Shown: piece after piece, positions 36,347-48,537 of the stretch
How positions within the stretch are numbered: position 1 is the first letter of the stretch
How the letters are laid out: every line of letters begins with the position of its first letter
Assembly (NCBI GenBank): GCA_000231825.2
Contig: JH720335.1
Coordinates: 472,222 to 536,221 of the forward strand
Source: Tetrahymena elliotti 4EA
Taxonomy: Eukaryota; Ciliophora; Oligohymenophorea; Hymenostomatida; Tetrahymenidae
Reading direction: 5' to 3'
DNA: 64,000 nt
Translations under genes and position numbers: made by a program
Notes under the pieces: model-generated
Database searches by the model: none
What the model was told of the DNA's origin: nothing
The model's input: the letters and a program-made list of their open reading frames with translations, nothing else

Positions 36347-38877
36347 TCACTCGAAGACACAATCTTCATCTACATCAGCTTCAACAGCTTCAGGGACAAT
36401 TGGTCTTGGATTTTCTTCTTCGTATGTCTTTTCCCATTCTTCGTCGTTGAAGTTTTCTGGGTCTTCTGCAGTTTCTTTGGCTTCTGCAAGTTTGTTACCT
36501 TTATCGGTTTCCCAAGCTTCTAATTCAGCTTCTTTCTTTTTAATTTCTTCAATACGATCATCGTACTGTTGACGACGAATTTCGATATCAGTTTTACGAA
36601 GACGGCAAGTATCTTGTAACCATTTAAAGAGACGAGCATATCCAATATTATATTCTTCCACTTAAACCTTGTCATACTTTTCTAATTTAGCAGTGATTCT
36701 ATTAACAAATGCATATGGTTTAACCTTATTAGGCTTGGGGCCTTAATGGTTATACTCAACGACCTTATTGATAAAGCTTTCATTAAGAAGTTTCTTGACT
36801 TCTTTCCAGTTCAGAACATGAGTTCCAGCAATATTTATTTCTTCCATGGTGTAACCCAACAAGTAAAGAATATTTTATAAAATTCCAGGGAACTTCAAGA
36901 TACGGTAATGAGATAACTCAAAAATGTACTTTTAAATATCTTCTTCACGAAGAAGTTCCTTTTAACGTTCAAGACGGACACATTCTAAGCGATATTAATA
37001 TTCTTTTTCGTTATTTGCTTCCTTTAAGTGATCGTAGTCAGGCTTCTTTTCATCTTCAGCCTTTTCTTCTTCATCATTAAGTTAATCGAGACGCTCCTTA
37101 GGAACTTCCTTCAAGTAAGCAATTTAGCGATCAATATCATCACTGAGTAATTTGTATTCCATATTTTCCCAGCTTTATGCAAAAAGTTTAACGTAATCTT
37201 CTAAATAAGTAATATCTTGAGGAGGAATACCACGATCTTATCCCATAGTATCAGCACATACAACATATTCCTTTAATTCATACATAAATTCTTATTCTTT
37301 AGGTTCTTCAGGATATTCAGAAAGCATTTGCTCAAGTTCAGCTTATTTAGCAGCAATAGCTTCTTCATCACCTTCAAGAGCTTCAATTTCTTTCTTAAAT
37401 TCTTCTTCCTTTTCCTTCTTTTCAGTCTCCCACTTATCGTGCTCAGCTTAAAATTCTTGTCTCTTAGTAAGAGCATCATTAAAGAATTCTTCCTATTATT
37501 ATTGTTAAAACAAAAAGAATTTTAATTTCAAATAAAATTATTTTTTTAATATTTCTACCTTCAAATAAGACTTGTATTTCAAAGGGAAAGCAATGTAAGA
37601 ACCAAGTTTGGGAATTTTGAAGTAAGTCATTCTGGGTTCCTTAACCAAATCAGGTACATAAACGTAAGTAGGTGGAATAGGAGATTCATCTTCTTCGTTT
37701 CTTGGTTCAGGTTCTTTGAATACAGCAGCTGTAATGCTTTCTTCTTCCTTAGCAGAAAGAGTTCTACCTATTTTTCATAATAAAATCAAAATAGATTATT
37801 AATAAAAATGAAAACAATCTGATTGTTATTAATATTTTTTGAATAAAATCAAAATCAATATCTCAATAATTAAAGAATTTGATTGTAAAAGACATTTTTT
37901 AAAATCTCATTTTATTTTTTGAATAAAGTTAAAATCTGTTATCAACTCAAAATCAATCTCTCAATTATCAATGAAGAAAGAATGTTTTTTTGAAAGATAT
38001 TTATCAACAAACATCTAGTTATATTTTTTGAATAAAATCAAAATCTATCATCAATTTAAAATCTATCTATCTATCTATCAATTAATTATTTATTTGTTTG
38101 TTTTTTGTTTATTTTTTAATAAAATTGCTTGAATATTTCAACTTAAATAAAAGAAATTGTTTTAATAAAAGTTACCTTCCATAATATTTTTTTGACTTGT
38201 AGAGTAACCAATATAATTAATGACTTTATCTTTTTCCTAATCGAGGTGAGCCTTTTCGTCTTCTTCCTCTTCGTTAATTTTTTTAACTTGGTAGTCTTTT
38301 AAACCAATATAAACTCCAGTTAATCCTTTTCTTTCTTCAAGGAAGTTAGGGAATTCGTGGCTAAGAAGAACATCGTGGTATTCTTCGTTAACAATTTTTT
38401 ACTAGAAATTCTTATCAATTTATTCATCAAGAAGCTTTGTTTCTTCATTAATTTAATTTTCCTTTTAAAGTCTATCAAGTTCTTCCTTGTATTCCTTCTT
38501 TAAGTTTTCTTTTTCTTTGAGGGTATCATCTAATCTATTTTCGTTGTTTACTGAAACTGAATAATTCAAAAGCCACTTTGCTAAGAAATCAACTGGGAAC
38601 TTAGGCTTTTCCTAATATAAAACAGCTAAGCCCTTAGCCAAAACTTTGCCAATATTATCTTGCTTAAGATACTTATAATATAATAAATAAGATTAAATGA
38701 CCCATATTTCAAATATTCAAATTAATCAAATAAACTAAAAGGAATTTAAAAATGTGGAGGCTTTTCCTCATTCAGTTTAAGCTTTGAAAGATGTTTAAAT
38801 TTCCTATTAGATGAATGTTAATAATGATTTGATGTATTTACCTAAATATCTACTTTATCAGTTGCAAAAGTGCTCAT
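36347..38877 (-). CDS. RSP2: Radial spoke protein 2-like (DPY-30 motif plus GAF-like domain)
   Basis: Predicted 628-residue axonemal protein from exons 38877-38842, 38671-38176, 37767-37559 and 37492-36347. Residues 12-50 hold a DPY-30 dimerisation motif (IGKVLAKGLAVLYQEKPKFP, ending LAKWLLNY), the docking helix pair used in radial spokes. A GAF-like domain follows (about 95-250): FLEERKGLTGVYIGLKDY, then VINYIGYS, and PKLGSYIAFPLKYKSYL at the end. The remaining 380 residues are charged and mostly coiled coil, with conserved-looking HYRILKFPGILQNILYLLGY. An N-terminal DPY-30 with GAF and coiled coil is the known layout of Chlamydomonas RSP2. The gene uses more CAA/CAG and C/G-ending codons than its neighbours, as expected for an abundant structural protein. 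The paralogue number is unknown, so the exact name is provisional. Confidence 0.7.
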
Positions 38878-39498
38878 TTATCAAACAAACAAAATTCTAT
38901 CTCTATAAAAACAATAACTTTTCTTTATTTTAATAATTATTATTATTATCAAATATTAATGAAATTAGTTTTATATTTTTGCATGGGCGTTTGCTAATAT
39001 GCTGTTTGTTTGTTAATCAATCAAAATCAAATGAACTTTTAGAATCACAAAATAAAGCATGCATGCATGGAAATATATAACTAACATTCACTCAGCTACT
39101 AAAAAATTATTTAATTTTATTTAATTTTTCAAAGAATCTTTATTCAAAATTAAAACTGAAAAATCACATTTTTAAAGCAATTTTCATTTTATTTATTTTA
39201 TCAATTTTTTTAAATTCATTTCAAAGCAAATATTCTTCAATTTGTTTTTTTTTAAAATTATTTCTCTTTTCAAATTTTTGTGTTTTTGTTTTTTTGAATA
39301 AAATTTTTGGAATTTTTTAAAATTATTTTCAAAAAGAGAAATTTGAATTAAAAAAAGGCTGTTTAAAATAGCATAAGATAAATCGTTGTTTTTTTAGTTA
39401 TAAAATTAATTGATTGATTGATAATATTGTTAATTTTTGCAACCAAAAATTTAAAAATCTTTAATTTTGATAAAAAAAAGTAAATTTATTCAAAAGAA
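38878..39498. promoter_or_regulatory. Bidirectional promoter region, RSP2-like and EF-hand-like genes
   Basis: 620 bp separate the ATGs of two divergent genes. The DNA is AT-rich, with ATGCATGCATGG near 39060 and several poly-T tracts. Shared regulation of the two genes is an inference from this arrangement. I cannot point to a specific site. Confidence 0.4.
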
Positions 39499-40340
39499 AT
39501 GGCTGATAAAAAAATATTTAGGGAAATAGAAGGTATATTTGGTTGGATTGAAGAGATCAACAAATAGTAGAATAAGGATGAAGACTCTACACAATTAGAT
39601 TGGAAGTAATAGTTGACAGAATTCTTTAAATTTATTGGAGTTGATGATATAACTGAAGTTAATTTCCATATTTTTTATACGATTTATAAATGATTCATTT
39701 TACCTCTAATAAATTTTTTGTTAATGAGGCGAACACAATCAAATTAATATCATTCGTAGCTGATGAATATTTAACCAATAATAATTAAATATAGGAAGAA
39801 ATTAATGCCTTAAATGAATTAGCCATGATCAAAAAAGAAGAATAGCTCAAAAGAGAAAAGCATCAAGAAAATAAATATAGAGATTATAATGAAGATAGTA
39901 AGCTTACTTATAAAGATTTAATGAGAGTCTTCATCCCAGATGATGATCTCACAGAAAAATAAATAGAAACTGATTTAGAAAAGGAAAAAAAAGAGCTAAT
40001 GAATGCATTTAGAATACTTACTCCTAATAAAAGTGGTGATACAATTGAAATTTCAAGACTAAAAAAGATGATCTTTTTGCATGAAAAAGAATACACTGGC
40101 TAAAAGCTACCAAGACATGGCCAAAATGAAAAAGAAGAATAAAAAGAAAAAGAGGTATAATTTATAAAATTATTTGTGATCACTTTAATAAAGACTTGTT
40201 TATATTTAAAAAAATTATTAATACAGAGAGCAATGCAAAAAATAGAAGATATATTAAGCGATCTTAAAATGGAAGGAGGAGGATCTGATACATTTAATTT
40301 CAAGGAATATTTAGATGATTAATTCAAAATAAAAAAATGA
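39499..40340 (+). CDS. Small EF-hand-like protein, 232 residues
   Basis: Exons 39499-39657, 39729-40154 and 40227-40340 give a 233-codon frame with phase-0 introns of 71 and 72 nt. The protein is helical and highly charged. The segment AFRILTPNKSGDTIEISRLK resembles an EF-hand helix-loop-helix, although position 1 of the loop is Thr, not Asp. A second segment, YNEDSKLTYKDLMRVFI, looks like another degenerate hand. Calcium binding is uncertain. Its head-to-head position with an axonemal gene hints at a ciliary role, which is inference only. It could also be a plain helical protein of unknown family. Confidence 0.65.
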
Positions 40341-41365
40341 ATTTCATATTTAATTAACATAATGCATACAATTGTTAACAATTTCAAATCAAAATTATAC
40401 ATTAATAAATAAGTCTAATAAGTTTGTTCTATAAGAAATATAATTATAAAGCATAACAGATACATAATAACAAAATATTTTAAACATCCCTTAAATCATC
40501 ATTTGAATAGTTTAATAATAAAACTTAAATCTGATTAGCACATCAAATAATTTATAAAGTAATTGGTTTGATGTTATTGTCATAATTAAATTCCAATTCC
40601 ATTTTTAATTGCATTCTTTTGAAGAAGCAAGATAAAATTTTAAGCAGTTTAACCAACCTACTTTATTGATGTGGACTTTGAAGATAAAATTTATAGAGTG
40701 TTAAGCATAAAATAAAATATCTATTTTGATTGTACAATAATATCTTTAATTCTAAATAAATGCATCAAATAATTTAAATATTATTTGGTCAAAAATTAAA
40801 TATTCAAAATTGCAACATTTTTTGAAGAATTGAGGGACATTATTTTAATCGTCTTTTTTTAATACAGATTTAATTTTATTCATTTAATTAATAAAGTTTA
40901 CAATTATTTTAGAATGGATTTCAATTTTTAATGAACAAACACATCAAGTAAGATTAGACCTCCAAATTAAATCATAACATTTGAAAACTTTTAATATTAT
41001 CTTTTCATGTTAATTGTTTCTGGACTTCTTGTGATCACTTTATTAATTAGCTAAATGCACTAAATTAACTTATTAATATCACTCTCAATTATTTGAAAAT
41101 ACATTTTAGATTAGTTCTTAATATACTTTTCTTAAATTTTATAATAAAATTAAAAAATATTAAAAAATGATTGAAGATATACTTAAACAAAAGAAATTAA
41201 ATTACCTTAATAAAAAGGCTAAAATGAATAAATAGACAACAATCGTAAAGTAATTAAATCAATAATGAAAACAAATTTGAAATTTACTTTTTATTTTGTT
41301 AAGAATAAATACATATGAATAATTGAAGTATGAAATTTCAAAATACATTTAAGGGTATATAAAAA
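40341..41365. other. Convergent intergenic region, no gene seen
   Basis: About 1 kb of AT-rich DNA between the stops of two convergent genes. No coding or RNA signal recognised. Confidence 0.5.
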
Positions 41366-43287
41366 TCACTAATTATTTTCTTCACTATTGCTACTATCAT
41401 CAGGACTAGCCATTTGCTTGAATAATTGCAAATAGTAGCTGTGCAATAGAAGAACACTATTAAATATTTCAAAAATAGCACTTTCAAGCATGCAGCAGAT
41501 GAACCCAAACCAGTAGAGAGATTATGCATTCAAGAATTTTCCAAATTAGAAATTCGGTGTATTTAAGTCTTGTATGTTATATGAATCGTTTAAAGTATTA
41601 GACTAAGAACTATTCTTATTAATGGAATAATGAATCAAGCAAGAAGAATATCCTAAAATTCCAAGGAAGAGAGTAAATAAGACGAACTTCAAATAGGAGT
41701 GCCATTAAAATTGAATTTTATTGTTTTGTTAGCTATCCTTTTAGATACATTTACTCCTAAGATTATTATGTATTTTTTCAAGGTATTTCTTATAGTTTGA
41801 TATAAAGTCTCTTGGTATTGCTCTGTCAGATCTATCTGATTCTTCAGCTCTTTATATGGCATTTTCGTAGTTGGTTTTCTCATTACCTTTCCAATTCATT
41901 TCTTTGTCATAGGCTATATCTATATAAAGTTCCTTTGAGAGATAGCTCTTTTTGATAAATTGATCTAAGAGAAGCATGAAACCAAGACTTTTCCATACCA
42001 AGTAGAATATGATAACTTCAACAGATTAGAAACGGAAATACAAACGAATCTAAAAAACAAATATAAGGGCAGACAAAGTAAGTGCTTGACACACGAAGAA
42101 GATCTAAGAATATAATAAAATATTTTTATTGTATTCTTTAGGTTCTTTACCTCCTTCGTTGACATATGAGAGGACTTGAGTATTAAAGAAAAGGATTGAG
42201 CCTGAAAAGCTTTCTAAAATAATCCAGACAATAATATAAATATACATTAAACTGTACTACTCATCAACTTAACTCTCACCTTCAAAGTTGAAAAAAGGAT
42301 ATCTTATTACACAAATGTCTGCACTGGATAAGTAGAAACGAGTTTATTACTTTAATTGCTCACATTGGAAATCAGTAAAATTTTATATTGAGCATTAATA
42401 CTAAGATTCAGGAATAAGACTTTGATAAGAATTTCCTTCACCAAGTTATTAATTGTAAACAAAAACAACATCATAAAGATAAGATATAAAATAGCCTAAT
42501 CCTCTGAACATTAAGAAATCTCTAAGAGCCATTATAATTTCAACTGTAATATTCATTTTTATACTATTTTCATAAGTCTTCAACTCTGATATGCTCTCTG
42601 AGTCTAAATAATACTTACCACCTTTATTTTTTTTATTTTACAAATTATTTTGAATATGCTATTGAACATCTTCATCAAAATTTTTTATGTTAGCAATATT
42701 ATTCGATATATTTTTGACTCTATTTTTCTAATAGAAAAAGACCATCAACAGAATGCAGCATTTTAGTAAGCAGTAGGCATAGCATACAGTCATAACAATC
42801 ATCATAGTATCATAATTAGGGCATTCCGAACGAAAAATGCAATTTGTCAGATCATTTTTGAAATCATTTATTAATATTTTAACCATAAAATCATAATATG
42901 TACATGAGTCATATGGGTTTTATATATTTATATTTGGATCATCAGAGTATGCACTAAATCTTTTTATATTTAATATCTCTTCTTTTGAAATTGTGCAAGT
43001 CATACTAACAAATACCTTTTAAAAATATCACTCTTTACTCCTTTAAATCTACCTGTTTTTTCTTTAAAAATATTTGCTTATTTTTGATATTTATTTTTTG
43101 ATACCTTTTTAAATGATAATAAAAGATCAGACTTGAGTGTAAATTTTTATCAATTATAATTCGCAATTTCTTCATAATAATCTTTAACTTTCTCAGTTAA
43201 GCTGATTAATTCATTGATTTTTATCTATCTTCCATTTATAGGAGTAAATTAGCTTTTCATCAAATAAAAAAAGATATTATTAATCAT
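41366..43287 (-). CDS. Polytopic membrane protein, about 591 residues
   Basis: The main exon 43015-41366 (550 codons) encodes a hydrophobic protein with about six membrane segments. Examples are TMMIVMTVCYAYCLLKCCIL, MYIYIIVWIILESFSGSILF and KFVLFTLFLGILGYSSCLIH. It ends in an acidic Ser/Asn tail. The family is not recognised. An in-frame ATG at 43003 could start translation. Phase-compatible upstream exons 43287-43189 and 43131-43105 extend it by a further 40-odd residues (MINNIFFYLMKSQFTPING...). The second of these is a 27-nt microexon, and the 57-nt intron before it removes an otherwise in-frame TGA. The main exon is well supported; the two 5' exons are tentative. Confidence 0.7.
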
Positions 43288-44557
43288 TCTATGTTGAAAA
43301 ATATTCTAAAAAACAAAAGAAAAAATAAAATTAATTTATTAAATTTATTTAAAAGTGAGATAATTTTTTTAGATTTTTGCTTTGAGATTAGAAATTAAAT
43401 TTACTATTTAGGCTTATTTTAGAATTATTTATATAAATCAGAGTAAAAAAATTAATTCTAAATAAGCACATAAATTTCGATAATTAAATAATATTATCAA
43501 TATGTAACATAAACTTTTAGCGTGAATATTCCATAGTAATTTTAACTAGTTTTACTATTTTAAGAATCAATTTTAGCCAATTAAATTATTTTTTTTCTTA
43601 AATTTACTATTTTCAGTGTTAATTTAGGGTAATAATATTTTTTTTATTTAAAATTATCTGCTTAATACATTTAATGTTAATTCATGAAATATTTAAAAGT
43701 ATATACAATATAAAAGATATTAAAAATTTCAAGCAAGTATTTAAATTTATTTGAATTTGTATCTAATTATGATATTCTAAAATCTCTTTAGGGATATCAA
43801 TTTTATTTTCAGATTTATTTTTAGCTAATAAATAACCGTTTTATTGTTGTACGTACATTAGAAAAATATCAGTAGGATAAATAAAAATAATAACTTGCGC
43901 AGTTGATGAAACTAATAAATATATTAAGAAAGATATAATAATAGTAACAATAAATGAATGAATAAATGAGGAGCAGTTAATTAGTTATAAATATTAATTA
44001 ATTTGGTTATAATTTAATACAATAGTATGGTGGATCTTTAAATAAGTAAAATTACAGTTATTTTATTTATTTTTAATATAAGTTATATATATTTTATAAT
44101 AATTAATTTAGTTATAATTAATGATGGTGGTGATATGATTAATATTTGTAGTTTATTGAACTAATTAATTATTTTTATTCAGCTCAATTATTTATAAAAA
44201 TTCAAAATTTTTCTTATTAATACGCTCTTTAGTTTCTATCCAATTAATTCGTTTTAAGCGCGCCTATTAATTATTAAAATAGTTTGATTTATTTGTTATT
44301 GGCTGTGTGCGATTGATTGATTTTCAGAATTTAAATTTTTTTTTGTGTCTTTAAAATCAAATTAAATATCTTTTTTATTTCCACTGTTTTATTTATTTTA
44401 AAGAAGAGCAAAAATTATAAGAAAATCAAATTCTTGCATTAAAATGGATCAATGGATGGATAGTCCGAAAAAACGATTCATGTTTTTTATGTTATTATTA
44501 GAGTATGAAAAAAAAAAAGGAAAATTATTGTTTTAGAATTGTTTTTTTTAAGTTAAA
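43288..44557. other. Intergenic AT-rich region, no gene seen
   Basis: About 1.27 kb between two minus-strand genes. It should hold the promoter of the membrane protein gene and the 3' UTR of the CCCH gene. Nothing else recognised. Confidence 0.5.
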
Positions 44558-45919
44558 TCAAGCAAACAAGTTAGTTGAAATAAGCTTTTCTGTTGATGGG
44601 ATGCTATTGCATTTATCTGCTAGAGAGAATACTGAAATAGACTCTGAAGTATCTGCAGTGTTAGCGTTGCTAATCATACTCAAATCTTTATCCTAGTTAG
44701 ATTGCTTGGCAGAGCTATGTTTGGTGTTGAAGAAGGAAGCCCCAGCTGGAATGTAAAAGTTTCCATTTTGTTAGCCGCTCAATGTGCTGAAATTGCTTAA
44801 CGAATTAATGCTATTTTAGAAGTTTATGGAATCGTTTGAAGGGTAATTCATCAAGTAGAATGGAGAATTAGTATTCGATGAAGAGGTTTAATTTGCAAGC
44901 ATACTGCTACTGTCAGGATTGAGCATAAGCATCATCATTTAATTCAAAGTGGCATTTGCTTGCTAAGAAGGGGTGAGAGAAAAGTTAGAATCACCAGTTT
45001 CTATATCCATAATGTTAATTTAATGATCCTCCTCATTCAATTCAATTCCAACCATTTACTTGAATACTGGAAGACGCTTAGGAGTCTACCCAAACTTAAA
45101 TTACCTAACACTTTCATCATCTAAAGAGGAAATGTGCTTCTAGTAGAAGTGCTAGTAGCGGATTTCAGAAACAGGACGTTCATCGTGCTTGAAATGGCAA
45201 CGAGCAGCATATTAGCATACCTATTCCTTGTGGTATGCTGAACATAATTTTGTTTTGTAGTTTTTATTCATAGCCAATCTTTCAATAAGCTCTTCTTTGC
45301 CATGAGCAAAGCGGCATTTTTATCCATATTGACAAACTCCCTTTGAAACCCAATTCTTACAAAGTTCTGTTTTATACTTCTACTCCATCTTCTTTAATTA
45401 ATTTAATTACTAGTGGGCAAATTGTTGTAATTAGTTCTACTGATTACCTTCATCACTTGCTTCTGAGTTGCTCAGCATTTCCATCATAAGTAATTGATTT
45501 TATTGTTATTAGCTTGAACAAGAAGAAGATGCTTGTAATTGTGAAGCTAATTACTAAAATTAGTGGTTGGCGCCAGCTGAAGGCATTGTTTATTGCAATA
45601 AAGACATCTGTTAATTCTGTGAGCTTGATGATATTTTAGAAGAAGCTCCAGAAGTGCTACCTCCAGCTACTGGGAAAGTAGAAGACATAGCAGAAGAAGA
45701 GCCAGAAGCTATATTTTAGTGCTATGACGATGAAGTCTGATTAAGAGATGGAAAAGAAAGACCCGAATTTTAATTGATGCTATTTGGGTTTGAGCCAGAA
45801 ACATTGCTAGCTTTAGATGTTGTTGAAGAATTGGAATAGTACTATTCCAAAAAGAATGATTACAAGGGCAAATAAGCTGGCAAGTGAGCCAATGCCTTTG
45901 CAGTAAGAGTCTGCTCCAT
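44558..45919 (-). CDS. Tandem CCCH zinc-finger protein (tristetraprolin/TIS11-like)
   Basis: Single-exon 453-residue protein, ATG at 45919, TGA at 44558-44560. Two C-x8-C-x5-C-x3-H fingers lie near residues 195-260. The first is YKTELCKNWVSKGVCQYGQK followed by CRFAH. The second is YKTKLCSAYHKEQVCQYAAR followed by CHFKH. Both leaders match the (R/K)YKT(E/K)LC consensus of the tristetraprolin family, which binds AU-rich elements in mRNA 3' ends and promotes decay. The linker between the fingers is close to the family's usual 18 residues. The flanks are Ser/Asn/Gln-rich and probably disordered. An RNA-binding post-transcriptional regulator is the natural reading. In an AT-rich genome its target range would be hard to predict. 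Confidence 0.88.
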
Positions 45920-48537
45920 ACTTACTTTTTTCAAAAATTTAATATAAAAAATTCGTTTTTTTTGTTTGTTTTTAATTTATTTTTTGTTGTTCTAATTCGC
46001 TTTAAGGTTTTTTTACTCATTCTTTGCTTGCTTGTATGTATGTATGTATAAAAAACCAAGCAAGCAAAAAAGCAAATAAAGATAAAATCTTTTTCATTTT
46101 CTTTCTATGTATGAATGAATCTATCTATTGATTGACTGACTGACTAATAGACCAATTGAATGAAGACGATTCCCTCTAATTACCTAATTATCTATTTATC
46201 TATGCTTCAAAAAGCAAGCAAATAAGTTTATTGCAAAATCAATCCGAATTCTTAATTATTGATCTATTGAAGCATATTTAAATATTTCTTTTAATTCTTG
46301 TATTTTTTGCTTATTTGCTTTAAAAATAAAGGGGAAGGATGCAAAAGAAAGAAAGAATACCTTCAATAAATTAAATTACTTAAGCCTGTTTTTTTTCTAA
46401 CAATAGACAAAAAATATTCATTAATTAGTTCACATTAAAAGTTATCTCATTTCTACTCTTTTTCAAGCAAAAAATCAAATTATACCAACCATCTCCAATC
46501 AAAATAGCTCAAAATATTTTATCACTGATTCAGTTGTAGATTTTAACAAAAAAAACTGGCTATAACAACATCTACTCATAACAAAAAGTTATCCAAACAA
46601 TTAAGTATAAAACATGTTAAATGATATAGAAAAACTTAATAATTTTTGATAAGATATCTATCTATCTATCTATCAGTCAGTCAGTCACTTGAATAAAAGT
46701 ATTATTATTAATTTATTAGCCTTTTCTGCTTTGCTTTGCTTTGATTTGGTTATGGTTTAATGAGTGAATGAATGAATGATGACTAATAAATTATAATTTA
46801 AAAATAATCTAAAAGGAAATAAATAAACATCTATCTTCTATCTATTTTTAATATCCAAATCAATCGCTTTTTTCAAAATTAAAAACAATCTTCAAATTTT
46901 TTTCTATTATCTGTTTCGGTAGCTAGTAAATCAATCAAATAAGTTTTTTATTGAAAGAAATATAATTTATTTTCCCTCTTCCACAATTTTATTCATCATC
47001 TCCTATTTATTTTTTATTTATTAATTTCTTTTTTAAATTTTGTTATCGTTTTTGAAAGCATTTATTTATTTTCTAAAAATAGTTCGAAGCTGAGCGCAAA
47101 GAAAGTATTTAGCAAAACCCTAAATTATTTTAACAAAATTGCTTACTTAAACAAGTTTTTATTTGATTTTTCATGCCATGAGAAGCAAAAAGAATTTTAA
47201 ATTATAAAAGTGTAAATAGAATCCAAATATTTAAATATCTTTGAAGTTGTATTTACTGAATACAAATATTTAAATAAAATTTGTTGCTAGAAACTTATTA
47301 AAAAATTATTAATTCCATTAAACATACCAAAAAAACATAGTGGTAAATTATATCTTTCTTTAGCATTAAAATTAGTCAATAAATCGATTCTAAAGTTACA
47401 AAAAGCTAATTAATTTGGTTAATTTGAATTGAAAAATTAACAGAAATATTATCCATAAACTTTTAGATTTATTTCGCATCAATAAATTTCAAAAAAATCA
47501 GATAAAATCTTCTTTTTTTTAAATTTTGCATCAAATCAATCTTTCAATGAAATAAATAATTAATAAACAAATAGTTTTCAATAAATTTATTTATCTGTTT
47601 TCCAATTTAATTATGATTTTTTCTAAATAGTAAAGCTGGTCTTATTAATTCTAGTTAAATATTTTGTATACTAATCTTATTTTTTCCCTCAAAATCTAAA
47701 ATATTCTATCAAATCTTTTTATCAAAAAATACTTCAAAAATATCTTTTTAATTATTTTTAAATAAATTCTCAAATAACAATAACAAAAACTCTTTCTATT
47801 TTAATTCATATTCCAAATTTTAATTTCTATTATAATGTACTAATTCTTAGAAAATGTAAACACTTTTAAATTATCATTCTAATTATTTGTTATAAAATGA
47901 TTAAAGGTATTTTTATAGTCTTTAGAATTAAGATATTTTTGTAATTAAATTAGAATATTAATATTCTAACATGTGAGTTACTAAAAATCTTATTAAATAA
48001 TCCTAAAATCTTAATTAAATTAGTAAATAATAAAACAATTATTTGTTAATTTATACAAATCATTTATTTTAATTCAAAACAATAAAATATTTAATTAAAG
48101 TTGAATAACAAAATCAATCATTGAGTTTCTAAAAATATTTTAAAATTAAAACGGATTATTTATGAAATTAATATTAATCAATTTTTATCTTATGAATTAC
48201 TTTTCATAAATTAGATCTTTAGACAATCATAATAAGTGTTTTAGATTTATATTAAATTTTAATCAAATTAATCCTCTTCATTCATATTTGGAATAGTTGC
48301 AACTGATTATTTCTTTTTAAAAATTAATAAACAACTATTAGATTTTTTACATTAATTTATAAAATAGCTTTTGAATATAATATAAAAAAAGCAAATAAAT
48401 AAGGGTAAAATTAAATTATTTTATATAGTTATTGTTATATTTTTTATCAAATTTATATATTTCTTTGATTCAAAAAGAATTAATAAGGTTTAATAAGGAC
48501 ATCATCATCGGAAATTGAAAAATAGATTTGAGAATTC
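45920..48537. other. Long gene-free region with microsatellites
   Basis: About 2.6 kb. The left part is upstream of the CCCH gene and is rich in tetranucleotide runs: TGTATGTATGTATG near 46034, (TCTA)n then (TCAG)n at 46657-46686, and a GAATGAATGAATGA run near 46765. The right part is plain AT-rich. No coding frame recognised. Confidence 0.5.
46657..46686. repeat. Compound microsatellite (TCTA)n(TCAG)n
   Basis: Perfect tetranucleotide run that changes repeat unit midway. Similar runs occur near 38061-38080 (ATCT), 25559-25583 (TG then CATA) and 63217-63240 (CCAT). Confidence 0.9.

Noticed and set aside
36294..36572. Plus-strand Ser-rich open frame
   Set aside because: It is the antisense of the Glu/Asp/Ala-rich end of the RSP2-like gene, a typical mirror frame.
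40649..40664. Near match to the Tetrahymena chromosome breakage sequence (TTAACCAACCTACTTT)
   Set aside because: It has one substitution and one insertion relative to the strict 15-bp element, and that element is normally removed from macronuclear chromosomes. Most likely chance.
43132..43188. In-frame TGA as selenocysteine or recoded codon
   Set aside because: A phase-0 intron with GT..AG ends removes it, and no selenoprotein context is evident.
44505..44696. Plus-strand short open frame
   Set aside because: It overlaps the 3' end of the minus-strand CCCH gene and its 3' UTR; composition is poly-Lys and antisense. A shadow.
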